Shown here piece by piece: positions 18,656-28,300 of a stretch of 64,000 nt of DNA. The position numbers and the translations under genes are program-made. Source of the DNA: Curvibacter sp. AEP1-3 (GTDB lineage: Bacteria; Pseudomonadota; Gammaproteobacteria; Burkholderiales; Burkholderiaceae_C); NCBI RefSeq assembly GCF_002163715.1, contig NZ_CP015698.1, forward strand, positions 3,795,674 through 3,859,673. Reading direction: 5' to 3'. Position 1 is the first letter of the stretch; each line of letters starts with the position of its first letter. A model generated the notes under the pieces. The model saw nothing but the letters and a program-made list of their open reading frames with translations. It did not search any database and was not told where the DNA came from.

Positions 18656-19398
18656 GTTCTTTGGGTGAAAGCGGCTTGGCCGCCGTGCGGCTGATTGCAG
18701 ATGCGGACCCGGTGCTGTGGTCCATCGTTTGGCGTTCCTTGGCCTTGAGTGCGGCCGCCAGTGCGCTGGCTTTTGTGCTGGGTACCGTGTTGGGGGCGTG
18801 GCTGGCGGTGAGCCGATTCATGGGCCGCGGGCTGGTGCTGGCGGTGCTCAACACCTTGCTCTCTTTGCCCTCTGTGGTGGTGGGGCTGGGCGTCTACCTG
18901 TTGCTTTCCCGTTCCGGGCCTTTGGGTTTTCTGGGGTGGCTGTATTCCTTCAAAGCCATGTTGCTGGCGCAGACGGTACTGGTCTTGCCCATCGTGATCG
19001 CGCTGGTGCGCCAGGTGGTGGAAGACGCCGACGCCGCCCATGGCGAGCAGCTGCGCTCGCTGGGTGCCGGGCCCCGCCTGCGAAGCTTGCTGCTGGCATG
19101 GGATGAGCGCAGTGCTTTGCTGACCGTGGCCTTAGCTGCTTTCGGGCGCGCCATTGCCGAAGTGGGCGCCGTCATGTTGGTGGGCGGCAATATGGACGGC
19201 TTCACCCGGGTGATGACTACCGCCATAGCGCTGGAAACCAGCAAGGGCGACTTGCCACTGGCCATGGGCTTGGGGCTGGTGCTGCTGGGGGTGGTCTTGC
19301 TCCTGCAGTTGCTGTTGGCTGGCTTGCGTGCGTGGTTGCAGAAAGTGGATGCCGCTGTGCCGGCAGCTGCCACCCCTTCCGCAGGGAGGCGCGCATGA
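18652..19398 (+). CDS. tupB: Tungstate ABC transporter permease TupB
   Basis: 248 residues if translation starts at the TTG at 18652, which overlaps the fdhD stop (TTGA) and follows a GAGG motif by 7 bases. An in-frame GTG at 18547 lies deep inside fdhD and is unlikely. The protein has five or six membrane segments and an EAA-like loop (GEQLRSLGAGPRLRS; AFGRAIAEVGAVMLVGGN). The sequence LLSLPSVVVGLGVYLLLSRSGPLG is typical of TupB. It forms the membrane channel for TupA and TupC. Position inside the formate dehydrogenase operon points to tungstate or molybdate for FdsA. Confidence 0.88.
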   Translation: MSSLGESGLAAVRLIADADPVLWSIVWRSLALSAAASALAFVLGTVLGAWLAVSRFMGRGLVLAVLNTLLSLPSVVVGLGVYLLLSRSGPLGFLGWLYSFKAMLLAQTVLVLPIVIALVRQVVEDADAAHGEQLRSLGAGPRLRSLLLAWDERSALLTVALAAFGRAIAEVGAVMLVGGNMDGFTRVMTTAIALETSKGDLPLAMGLGLVLLGVVLLLQLLLAGLRAWLQKVDAAVPAAATPSAGRRA

Positions 19399-20108
19399 GC
19401 GTTCCAAGCCTGATTCGTCTGGATAAGGTGTCTGTCGCGCTGACTCCGCGCCACGGCGCTCCCCTGGCGCTGGATGGCGTTAGCGTCAATATCCGGGCAG
19501 GCGAGCGGGTGGCGCTGGTAGGGTCCAACGGCAGCGGCAAGTCCACGCTGCTGCGGGTCATCCACGGTTTGCAACAGCCAGTATCCGGCCAGCTTGTGAT
19601 TGATGCCGCTTTGCGCCAGGCCATGCTGTTCCAGCGCCCCGTGTTGCTGCGTTTGACGGTGCAAACCAACCTGGCCTTGGGCCTCTGGCTGCAAGGCACT
19701 CCTTGGCAGCAGGCCCGCAGCCGCGCGTTGCAGGTCTTGGTCGATGCCGGCTTAGACGACGTAGCCCAGCGGCGCGGGCGCCAGCTCTCGGTCGGGCAAA
19801 CGCAGCGGGTGGCCCTGGCACGTGCCTTGGCCCTGAAGCCCGAGCTGCTCTTGCTGGATGAGCCTACCGCCAGTCTGGACCCGCATTCCAAACGCCTGGT
19901 AGAAGCCAGTGTTCAAAGTTTTGCAGGCACCATGGTGTTTGCCAGCCACAACCTCGGCCAGGTCAAGCGCTTGGCCACGCGAGTGGTCTACCTCGAGCAG
20001 GGGCGCCTGCTGGTAGATCTGCCGGTGCACGAGTTTTTTGATCATGCCGTTTTGCAGACCCGTTCTGCTGACGCGGCCAATTTTGTAAAAGGAGAGGGAG
20101 TTTTATGA
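19395..20108 (+). CDS. tupC: Tungstate ABC transporter ATP-binding protein TupC
   Basis: 237 residues from the ATG at 19395, which overlaps the tupB stop by four bases (ATGA). Walker A is GSNGSGKST (about 43-51), the signature is LSVGQTQRVALARAL, Walker B is LLLLDEPTASLD and the switch His is in FASHN. It energises import through TupB. It lacks the C-terminal molybdate-binding (MOP) domain of ModC, in line with a Tup-type system. The next gene again overlaps by ATGA, indicating translational coupling. Confidence 0.9.
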   Translation: MSVPSLIRLDKVSVALTPRHGAPLALDGVSVNIRAGERVALVGSNGSGKSTLLRVIHGLQQPVSGQLVIDAALRQAMLFQRPVLLRLTVQTNLALGLWLQGTPWQQARSRALQVLVDAGLDDVAQRRGRQLSVGQTQRVALARALALKPELLLLDEPTASLDPHSKRLVEASVQSFAGTMVFASHNLGQVKRLATRVVYLEQGRLLVDLPVHEFFDHAVLQTRSADAANFVKGEGVL

Positions 20109-20932
20109 AACGTTTGATGTCTCTTGGGGCCCTGGCGCCCGTCCGTTCTGCGCTGGCAGCTATTGCTTTGGTAGCAAGCGGCGCGGTGCATGCGCAGGCA
20201 TTGGTGATGGCTTCCACCACCTCTACCGAGCAGTCCGGCCTGTTTGCTCATCTGTTGCCTGCCTTCAAGGCAGCCACCGGGGTGGATGTGAAAGTGGTCG
20301 CCGTGGGCACCGGCCAGGCCATCGACATGGGCCGCCGTGGTGACGCGGATGTGCTCTTCGTGCACGACCAGGTGGCCGAAGAAAAGCTGGTGCAAGAGGG
20401 CTTTGCCACCAAGCGCCTGCCCGTCATGTACAACGACTTTGTGCTCGTGGGGCCTGCGGCAGATCCGGTGGGTGTGCGTGGCAAAGACATTCTGGCCGCG
20501 TTCAAAAAGCTCGCGGCATCTCCAGCGAGCTTCATCTCCCGCGGGGACCGTAGTGGTACCCATGCTGCCGAGCTGCGCTACTGGAAAGCCGCAGGCATCG
20601 AGGCGCCCAAGTTCGCCGGTTACCGTGAATGCGGTTGCGGCATGGGCCCGGCTCTGAACATTGCCACGTCCACTGCCGGCTATGTGCTCACCGACCGCGG
20701 TACCTGGCTCAACTTCAAAAACCGCGCCGATCTGGTGGTGCTGGTGGAGGGCGACAAGCAGCTCTTCAACCAGTACGGTGTGTTGCCGGTCAACCCCGCC
20801 AAGCATCCGCATGTCAACACCACAGACGCAGCGAAATTTGTGGATTGGGTGACTTCTGCGGCCGGTCAAAACGTCATTGCCAGCTACAAAATCGGGGGTG
20901 AGCAACTTTTCTTCCCGAATGCCAAAAACTGA
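20105..20932 (+). CDS. tupA: Tungstate-binding periplasmic protein TupA
   Basis: 275 residues with a signal peptide (about 1-30, ending SGAVHAQA). The mature N-terminus has the TupA signature MASTTSTEQSGLF, part of the oxyanion site. Other TupA segments are VDVKVVAVGTGQAIDMGRRGDADVLFVHD, YNDFVLVGP and SRGDRSGTHAAELRYW. This separates it from ModA and WtpA. It captures tungstate in the periplasm with high affinity and delivers it to TupB. Gene order permease-ATPase-binding protein differs from the common tupABC. The signature strongly supports tungstate over molybdate, though actual specificity is untested. Confidence 0.92.
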   Translation: MKRLMSLGALAPVRSALAAIALVASGAVHAQALVMASTTSTEQSGLFAHLLPAFKAATGVDVKVVAVGTGQAIDMGRRGDADVLFVHDQVAEEKLVQEGFATKRLPVMYNDFVLVGPAADPVGVRGKDILAAFKKLAASPASFISRGDRSGTHAAELRYWKAAGIEAPKFAGYRECGCGMGPALNIATSTAGYVLTDRGTWLNFKNRADLVVLVEGDKQLFNQYGVLPVNPAKHPHVNTTDAAKFVDWVTSAAGQNVIASYKIGGEQLFFPNAKN

Positions 20933-21638
20933 TACTGCCCCTTTGCCCTTGATGCATGCTTTATCGCCGGCCTTGACCCTGTCTGACATCACCGCGCTGG
21001 TGCTGGCAGGCGGGCGTGGCATGCGCATGGGTGGGGTGGACAAAGGCCTGCAACCCTTGCACGGCGTGCCCATGGCCCAGCACGCTTTGCAGCGCCTGGC
21101 CACCCAGCAGGGCGAGGCGCACAGTGGAGCTTTGGCGGGCGCTATCGTGAACGCCAACCGCAACCCCGAGGTGTATCTCGCCATGGGAGAAGCCACCTTC
21201 GGCACCGCCCGTGTTCAGGTGGTGCCTGACCGGGATACCGAATTTGCCGGCCCGCTGGCCGGATTTCAGGCGGGGCTGGACGTGTGCACCACTGCGCTGA
21301 TGCTCACCGTGCCTTGCGACAGCCCGCTGTTTCCCCTGGACTTGGCGCAGCGTCTGCTGGCCGCTTTGACTCAGGCGGATGCCGACATGGCCGTGGTCAT
21401 GGCTCCGGAGGCCGGGCGCGATGGGCAAATCGCGCTGCGCAGCCAGCCTGTGTTTTGCTTGATGCGCACCGCTGTAGCCCCAGGTCTGCACGCCTTTTTG
21501 GCCGGTGGTGGCCGCAAGGTGGATGCCTGGACTGCCGGTTTACAGGTCGTGCAGGTTCCTTTCGATGCGCCGGGCGATGACCCGCGCGCTTTTGCCAATG
21601 CCAACACGCTGGACGAACTGCGCCAGCTCGAATCCTGA
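20919..21638 (+). CDS. mobA: Molybdenum cofactor guanylyltransferase MobA
   Basis: About 239 residues from ATG 20919, which overlaps the tupA end by 14 bases; ATG 20952 is an alternative and neither has a strong ribosome site. The nucleotidyltransferase signature is LVLAGGRGMRMGGVDKGLQPLHGVPM, with metal-binding Asp in TVPCDSPLFP. MobA attaches GMP to molybdopterin to make the guanine dinucleotide form needed by FdsA. Its presence in this operon gives the enzyme its own cofactor supply. The moeA ATG overlaps its stop. Confidence 0.9.
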   Translation: MPKTDTAPLPLMHALSPALTLSDITALVLAGGRGMRMGGVDKGLQPLHGVPMAQHALQRLATQQGEAHSGALAGAIVNANRNPEVYLAMGEATFGTARVQVVPDRDTEFAGPLAGFQAGLDVCTTALMLTVPCDSPLFPLDLAQRLLAALTQADADMAVVMAPEAGRDGQIALRSQPVFCLMRTAVAPGLHAFLAGGGRKVDAWTAGLQVVQVPFDAPGDDPRAFANANTLDELRQLES

Positions 21639-22903
21639 TGAAAACGCTGGACGACATTGCCCGCTCCCTGCAGGGGTATGACCCGCAGGCGCTGCGTATG
21701 GCAGATGCCAACACCTTTATTGACCGCTTGGTGGCTCCAGTGCAGGGCACGGAGGTCTTGCCCCTGCGCCAGTGCCTGGGCCGAGTGCTGGCTGAAGATT
21801 TGATTTCCAACATGGCCGTGCCTGCGCACGACAACTCCGCCATGGACGGCTTTGCCTTTAGTGGTGCAGCACTTTCTGGCCCAAGCACTCTTACGTTGCG
21901 CGTGGCTGGCACGGCGCTCGCGGGCAAAGCGTGGGTCGGCAGTGTCAACGCTGGCGAATGCCTCAAGGTGATGACTGGTGCCATCCTGCCTGCGGGGCTG
22001 GACACCGTGGTGCCCCACGAGATGACCACAGTCGAAGGTGACCTAGTCCACATCCCTGCGGACCGCTTGCGTGCCGGGGATAACCGCCGGCTGCGGGGCG
22101 AAGACCTGCAGCTCGGAGGCGTTGCGCTATCAAAAGGGGAGCTGCTTGCGCCCGCATCCATTGGGCTGGCGGCCAGTTTGGGTCTGCAAACCTTGCCGGT
22201 GCTGCGTCGACTGAAAGTGGCCTATATGTCCACCGGCGACGAGGTTGTGTCCCCCGGCGAGCCGCTGCGCGAGGGTGCGGTTTTTGACAGCAACCGCTAT
22301 ACCGTGACCAGCTTGCTGGAGCGCCTGGGCTGCGAAGTGGTTGAGCTGGGCGTGGTGCGCGACGAGCCAGTTGCGCTCGAAGCTGCCTTCCGGAGCGCGG
22401 CAGCACAGGCCGATGTGATCATCAGTAGCGGTGGTGTGAGTGTGGGCGAGGCTGACTTCACCAAGGGCATGATGGCCAAGTTGGGCGATGTGGCCTTCTG
22501 GCGGATTGCCATGCGGCCGGGCCGGCCCTTTGCCTTGGGTCGCATCGGCACCACGGTGTTGTTTGGCCTGCCGGGCAACCCTGTGGCGGTGATGGTGACT
22601 TTCCTCTCGCTGGTGCGCCCCGCACTGCTCAAGATGATGGGGGCTGCGCCTAAGCCGCTGCCCTTGTTGCAAGCCCACAGCCAGGAACCCATGCGCAAGA
22701 AAGCCGGCCGCACCGAGTACCAGCGCGGCATTGTGACCGTGGCCCAAGACGGGCAGCTGCAAGTGCGCACCACCGGCAACCAAGGCTCTGGCGTGCTCAG
22801 CTCCATGGTGCAGGCCAACGGCCTCATCGTGCTCGGTCATGAGCAGGGCAACGTGGCCGTGGGCGACTTGGTCAGCGTGATGATGTTTGACGGCGTGATT
22901 TGA
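21638..22903 (+). CDS. moeA: Molybdopterin molybdenumtransferase MoeA
   Basis: 421 residues, overlapping mobA by one base (TGATG). It has the MoeA landmarks VPAHDNSAMDGFAF, MTGAILPAGLDTVVPHE, YMSTGDEVVSPGEPL, SSGGVSVGEADFTKGMM and GLPGNPVAVMVTF. MoeA inserts molybdate (or tungstate) into adenylylated molybdopterin. It ends the formate operon and converges on the efflux block. With TupBCA and MobA it makes a near-complete late cofactor pathway in one transcript; MogA and the early steps are not in the window. Confidence 0.95.
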   Translation: MKTLDDIARSLQGYDPQALRMADANTFIDRLVAPVQGTEVLPLRQCLGRVLAEDLISNMAVPAHDNSAMDGFAFSGAALSGPSTLTLRVAGTALAGKAWVGSVNAGECLKVMTGAILPAGLDTVVPHEMTTVEGDLVHIPADRLRAGDNRRLRGEDLQLGGVALSKGELLAPASIGLAASLGLQTLPVLRRLKVAYMSTGDEVVSPGEPLREGAVFDSNRYTVTSLLERLGCEVVELGVVRDEPVALEAAFRSAAAQADVIISSGGVSVGEADFTKGMMAKLGDVAFWRIAMRPGRPFALGRIGTTVLFGLPGNPVAVMVTFLSLVRPALLKMMGAAPKPLPLLQAHSQEPMRKKAGRTEYQRGIVTVAQDGQLQVRTTGNQGSGVLSSMVQANGLIVLGHEQGNVAVGDLVSVMMFDGVI

Positions 22904-22986
22904 CGCCGTCTCTTGCTCTCGTTGAGTGGCATTCCGCGTGGTGCTGAGTTGAAAGTTTGAGGGGCTCAGCAGACGGCTGTCGACCC

Positions 22987-23035
22987 AAAGCGGACTTAGC
23001 GGCTATCAAAGTTACGGCCCCAAAGCTGACGTTCG
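22987..23035. other. Degenerate sequence at the left edge of the efflux block, similar to one at the right edge
   Basis: AAAGCGGAC, then GGCCCC exactly 29 bases after the start, then GTTCG. The right edge (32004-32051) shows AAAGCGGTC, GGCCCC at the same 29-base offset and GTTCG one base closer. The rest is about half identical. This could be a decayed mobile-element or insertion-site remnant. Confidence 0.35.
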
Positions 23036-23055
23036 CTGAATACCGAAATCGCAAC

Positions 23056-23072
23056 CGCAACCTTCGGTTGCG
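23056..23072. terminator. Short hairpin between convergent moeA and MATE genes
   Basis: CGCAACC-TTC-GGTTGCG, a perfect 7-base stem with a 3-base loop, lies in the 204-base convergent gap. No T run follows on either side, so it is only a possible bidirectional terminator. Confidence 0.35.
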
Positions 23073-23107
23073 AGTAACTGGTCTCACCTGTGCTTTGGCG
23101 ATTGCCC

Positions 23108-24445
23108 TCACCTCTTTTCTTCCCAAGAGGTGCGGGCGAAACCCCACAAGCTAATGACTGCTGACGCCACGACGCCCGCTGCGACCAGAAAGAAGGCAAC
23201 GCTCAGACTTACCGATCCACTGGCGGCAAGCGCAGTAGCCAACACCGCAAATGCCAAACGAGTAGCCGTTGCGACCATCGGCCAGCCTATACGACTCGCT
23301 CCTTGACCAGCGAAATAAAGCTCCATGCTGATGGCAGACAGACCATAGGTAGGACCAACGATCAGCAGGTACAGCGCGCCGACCTTCAGTACCTCCGGGT
23401 TGTGGGTGAACCAGCCCAGCCATAGCTCGGGCCAGAACGCCAGCAACAGCCCAAGACCTTCGAGCAAACAGGCAACAAAGATCGCATTGAGGATAGCTGC
23501 GCGACGGGCGCGGGCGACTTGTCTGGCTCCAAGATTGGTTGCTACTACAGTGAGAGCGGCGGTTCCGAAGCCAAAAAGGATGGGTACCAGCAAACTATCA
23601 ATACGAGAGGCAATCCCATACCCAGCTATGGCATCCACTCCAAAACTGCCCGCTGCGGCGGTGACTGCCGTGAGCGCTAAATTAGACATTGCCGCATTCA
23701 CGCTGGAGGGCAGGCCAACTCTGAGAATGGCCGCGAAATGGTCACGCCGCAGGGGATAGGGCTGCAGCCGCAGGCTGCTGCGTTTGGAGCGCATGTAGAC
23801 CACAACGCTCGACAGCCCGATCAGATTGGTCAGCACTTGCGCCACGCCCGCACCCGCCACACCAAGAGGGGGCAAACCATACCAGCCCGAAATGAGCGCA
23901 GGAGAGATCAAAAGACCTATAAACACTGAGCTCGCGATGATCAACGCCGGCACCTTGACGTTCCCTGTGCCACGAAGAGCCGATTGCAGAAGCGTCAGCA
24001 CCCAGGAAGCTGCAGCCCCACCGAATAGGATGTTCGAATACAGCACGGCCTGCTCTAGTGATGCACCGCGTCCGCCAAGGAAGTGGTACAGCGTTGGCCC
24101 GACCATCCAAAGCACGAGCGTGAAACCGAGGCCGAAAATAAGCCCCAGCACAAATGCGTGCCACGCCAGGCTTTGAGCCTCATCCTCTTGCCCAGCGCCA
24201 CGTGCGCGGCCGATGGCGGACGAAACGCCACCGCCGATGCCGCCATTGGAGACCATGGTCATCAACAGAATCACCGGCACGACCAACGATGCCGCAGCAA
24301 TTGCGTCCGTGCCGATCACGCTGACAAAGTAGGTCTCGGCCACGCTTAGCAGTGTGACCAGGAACATAACCACCACCGTAGGAAGTGCAAGGCGGGCCAG
24401 CAGGGGCAGCAAAGGGCCATCGAGCATGGGATTGGCCGCCATCAT
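23108..24445 (-). CDS. MATE-family multidrug efflux transporter
   Basis: 445 residues with about 12 membrane segments in two similar halves, typical of MATE (GPLLPLLARLALPTVVVMFLVTLLSVAETYFVSVIG at the start; VGLPSSVNAAMSNLALTAVTAAAGSFG opening the second half; NLGARQVARARRA loop). MATE pumps exchange Na+ or H+ for cationic drugs. Its ATG follows the stop of the hydrolase gene directly, so the two are cotranslated. It closes a five-gene efflux operon with an RND pump, an unusual pairing. No regulator of its own is present. Confidence 0.9.
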   Translation of the reverse strand: MMAANPMLDGPLLPLLARLALPTVVVMFLVTLLSVAETYFVSVIGTDAIAAASLVVPVILLMTMVSNGGIGGGVSSAIGRARGAGQEDEAQSLAWHAFVLGLIFGLGFTLVLWMVGPTLYHFLGGRGASLEQAVLYSNILFGGAAASWVLTLLQSALRGTGNVKVPALIIASSVFIGLLISPALISGWYGLPPLGVAGAGVAQVLTNLIGLSSVVVYMRSKRSSLRLQPYPLRRDHFAAILRVGLPSSVNAAMSNLALTAVTAAAGSFGVDAIAGYGIASRIDSLLVPILFGFGTAALTVVATNLGARQVARARRAAILNAIFVACLLEGLGLLLAFWPELWLGWFTHNPEVLKVGALYLLIVGPTYGLSAISMELYFAGQGASRIGWPMVATATRLAFAVLATALAASGSVSLSVAFFLVAAGVVASAVISLWGFARTSWEEKR

Positions 24446-25354
24446 TTATCTGCTTCCTTCTGTACTGATCGATGCAATCGCGTCGTTCAGTACTTTGGCG
24501 GGTACCTCTGGGCGTTCCAAGGCAATGAAATGTCCCGCACCAGGCACCTGGATGAAGTCGGCTGCAGGAAGGATTTGCCGATTGGCTTGTCGGTCCGACG
24601 GACGTGACCAATCGGTCTCGCCATAGATGAGGTGCACGCGTGCGCGGATCTCGGGATACCGGGCACGCGCCGCGATGAGGCTGGGCAGATTCCCGTACAC
24701 CGCCCGGGCCACGCCCGGGTAGCCGGGGCGGCGTCCAACTTTTAATAGTTCATTGAGGTAGTCGTCTTGTAGGGCGGCCTTGTCGCCGAGACCTCCACGC
24801 AGCACCGCGCGCATGATCGGCTTGGGTTCGATGCTAGCGAATGTGGGGCCGATGCCCGGCGCCAGCACGCCGGTCACGACAAACTGGGCCAGCAAGCTGG
24901 ACCGCGCAATCCCGCCCGCGTAGTCATAAGCGTTGATGGCCACCACCCGGCGTACACGCTTTCCCATATCGGCCGCGGTGGTGAGGGCGAGCGTCGCGCC
25001 CATCGACTCGCCCAGAATTGTCACGTCGTGCAGGTCGAGTTGGGTAATAAGGCGCTTCACAGCCGCTCGCATCGCATGCTCGTCATACGAGGCTCCCGGC
25101 ACGATCTGTGAGTAACCCATGCCTGGCAGATCGAGCGCGTACACGGTGTACCGCTCCTGGACCAGTGGGATGAGGCGGCGGAAGTGTTCTGCCTGAGTGC
25201 GCACGGTGTGCAGCAGTATCAACGGCGCTCCGGTTCCACCTTTGAGGTAGCGCAGTCGCCCCTGATTTCTTGCCTCTGCCCCAAGAGGGTCGAGAAAATG
25301 TTCAATGACACCCGGGATAGTGATGCTGGAATGGGAAAGAGTGCTTGCAGACAT
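24446..25354 (-). CDS. Alpha/beta-fold hydrolase within the efflux operon
   Basis: 302 residues from the ATG at 25354, preceded by AAGGAAA; an upstream in-frame ATG at 25390 has no such site. Nucleophile elbow is GESMGATLAL, oxyanion region ILLHTVRTQAEHF, and the catalytic His lies in GAGHFIALERP. The family covers haloalkane dehalogenases, epoxide hydrolases and esterases; the substrate cannot be told from sequence. Placed between an RND pump and a MATE pump, it may modify or hydrolyse a compound that the pumps export. Confidence 0.85.
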   Translation of the reverse strand: MSASTLSHSSITIPGVIEHFLDPLGAEARNQGRLRYLKGGTGAPLILLHTVRTQAEHFRRLIPLVQERYTVYALDLPGMGYSQIVPGASYDEHAMRAAVKRLITQLDLHDVTILGESMGATLALTTAADMGKRVRRVVAINAYDYAGGIARSSLLAQFVVTGVLAPGIGPTFASIEPKPIMRAVLRGGLGDKAALQDDYLNELLKVGRRPGYPGVARAVYGNLPSLIAARARYPEIRARVHLIYGETDWSRPSDRQANRQILPAADFIQVPGAGHFIALERPEVPAKVLNDAIASISTEGSR

Positions 25355-25386
25355 GTTTGTTTCCTTAGCAAAGTTGATTAGATGTG

Positions 25387-28300
25387 TCATTGACCTGCGG
25401 ATATGGCTGTGGTTGTGAGCGGTTCAACCGTCGAAACCTGCGCTGAACTGTCACGCTGAATACGGAACCATGCGGCGTACAAGGCGGGTACAAAAACAAG
25501 AGTCAATGCCGTGGCCACCACCAGACCGCCCATGATTGAGATCGCCATAGGCCCCCAGAAGACACTGTGCGTCAGTGGGATCATGGCCAGCACTGCTGCA
25601 GCGGCCGTCAGCACCACCGGGCGCGCGCGCCTGACCGTCGCTTCAACGATGGCCGTCCAGGGCGCAACGCCGTGCGCGATGTCCTGGTCGATCTGGTCAA
25701 CCAAGATGATCGAATTGCGCATGATCATCCCGCCCAGCGCGATCACACCCAGCAGTGCCACGAAGCCGAAGGGCGCTTGGAAGATCATCAGCGCAGGCAC
25801 GACACCAATGATCGCCAGCGGCGCGGTCATGAAAACCATGAACATGCGCGAGAAGCTTTGCAACTGGATCATCAGAAACAGCAGCGTTACAGCGAACATG
25901 GCCGGGAAGACCGCGAACAGCGCCTTGTTGGCCTTGTCACTTTCCTCGATGGCGCCGCCCTCTTCGATGCGGTAGCCCGCGGGCAGGTTGTCCACAATGG
26001 GCTTGAGCGAAGGCCGGATTTGCTCCGTAGCAAATGGACCCTGCACACCGTCAGCTAGGTCGCTACGCACAGTCAGTACCATGTCGCGGTTGCGCCGCCA
26101 CAGAACCGGCTCTTCGAAAGTTGGCTCGATGCGGGCAATCTGCGACAACGGCACCGTTACGCCGCTGCGCGTAAAGACCTGCAAATCGCCGATTTGACCG
26201 ATGCTCCTTCGCTCTTCCGGAGTGGCTCGCACGACAACGTCGATCAGTTCCTCGCCACGCCGGATCTGCGTGACCGGCGCGCCATCCAGCGTGGTCTGCA
26301 CCAAGCCCTGGATGTCGGCGTTGGTGAGGCCCAGTTGGCGAGCCTTGTCCTGGTCGACCTGTACCTTGACTGAACGCACTTGCTCATTCCAGTCAAGCTG
26401 CGTGTCACGCACCAGCGTGCTCTCGCGCACCACGTCGCGCACCTTATAGGCGATGTCACGTACCACGGCTTTATCGGGTCCGATCACCCGAAACTGCACC
26501 GGGAAGCCCACGGGTGGACCGAACTCCAACCGAGTCACCCGCGCCTTCACATCGGGCAGAGCTTCGTCTTTGGCAAACAGCTCCAACAGCCGTGCACGCA
26601 CCCGTTCGCGCTGCTCAATTCCTGCGGTTTTGACGACGACTTGCGCGAACCCGGGATTCGGCAGTTCCGGTGTGATCGAAAGGTAGAAGATCGGCGTGCC
26701 TCCCCCGGTATAAGCCGTGAAGAACTCGACGTCGGGGTCCTTGGCCAGGACACTCTCCAGCACTTTGACCTGACGCTCTGTTGCCGCGAACGACGCACCC
26801 TCGCGCAGACGCAGCTCGACCAACAGTTCCGGCCTTGCCGCCGTCGGGAAGAACTGCTGCTGAACCGTTAACATTCCGGCGCCAGCTGCGCCGAGCAACG
26901 CTACGGTTAGGGCCAGAACGACCATACGGCGTTGCACTGCCCAGTCAACAATGCGGCGCAGCCGGCGGTAGACCGGCCGGTCGTACGCCTCGTGGTGCGA
27001 GCCTTGGCTCAAATTCTTGGGCAGCAACTTCACACCGAGATAAGGTGTGAAAATCACTGCTACCAGCCACGACAGTATCAGCGCAAGGCCTACCACCCAG
27101 AAGATTCCCCCCGCGTATTGACCTGCGATGGACTTCGCAAATCCGACAGGCATGAATCCAGCTGCGGTGACCAGCGTACCCGTCAACATCGGGAACGCGG
27201 TCGAGGTGTAGGCGTAGGTCGCAGCCTCAAGACGGTCCCAGCCCTCTTCAAGCTTCACCACCATCATTTCGACCGCGATGATGGCGTCATCGACCAGTAA
27301 ACCAAGCGCAATGATCAGTGCACCCAGCGAGATGCGGTCCAGGTTCCAGCCTAGGGCGTACATCACTGCCGCGACTAGGCCCAGGACCAGCGGCACCGAG
27401 GCAGCAACCACAACGCCGGTGCGCCAGCCAAGGAACACGAAACAGACCGCGAGTACGATCGCTAGCGCCTCCAGGAAGGAGCGCTCGAACTCCCAGATCG
27501 ACTCGTCGACCACGCGTGGCTGGTCGGCGTACTGCTCGATCTCCACACCGGCGGGGAGTTCCTGTCGGATCTGCGCCAAGCGCACCTCCATCGCTTTGCC
27601 GAAGTCGGTGACCCTGACCTTTTTCTGCAGCTTGACACCAATTGCCAGCACGGGCACTCCGTTGTGGCGGATTTTGAAGCTCGGAGGGTCCTCGTATCCG
27701 CTGCTAACAGTGGCAATGTCGGCCAATCGCAGCAACTTGCCGCCCACTTCTAGTGTGACGTTTGATATATCCCGTACACCGCCCAGTTGCCCATCCACCC
27801 TTACCAGCACGCGGTCGTGTGTAGTGTCAGACGAGCCTGCGGGCGCCACCAGATTCTGGCGTGCCAGAGCTTCGAATACAGCAGAAGGCGGGACGCCGAG
27901 TCCCGCCAGGCGCCGCGTAGAGACCTCTACGTACACGCGCTCAGCCTGCTTGCCCAGCACGTCGACCTTCCCAGCACCGGGAACACTCTGTAGCTTGCGC
28001 TTCACATCTTCGGTGACGGTCAGCAGTTCGGCCATCGAGAGGTCGGGCGCACTCAGTGCATAAAGCACACTATAACGATCGCTGTACTCGTCGTTGAAGA
28101 ATGGTCCGCGCACGCCATCAGGCAACTCCTGGCGGATGTCGCCGATCTTCTTTCGTACCTGGTACCAGGCAGCGTCCAGCTCTTCCTTAGTGCTTCCGCC
28201 CTTCATCCAAAGGTTAATTCCGCCGTAGCCCTGGCGAGCAAAGCTGCGCGCGTTGTCGAACTGATCGATCTCCTGTAGCTTGCGCTCTATGCGGTTAAGC

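Noticed and set aside
22120..22190. Stretch in moeA resembling the intergenic hairpin repeat (GCTATCAAAA, GCTGCTTGCGCC)
   Set aside because: The encoded residues (GELLAPASIGLAASLG) belong to a conserved MoeA segment, so coding constraint explains the resemblance.
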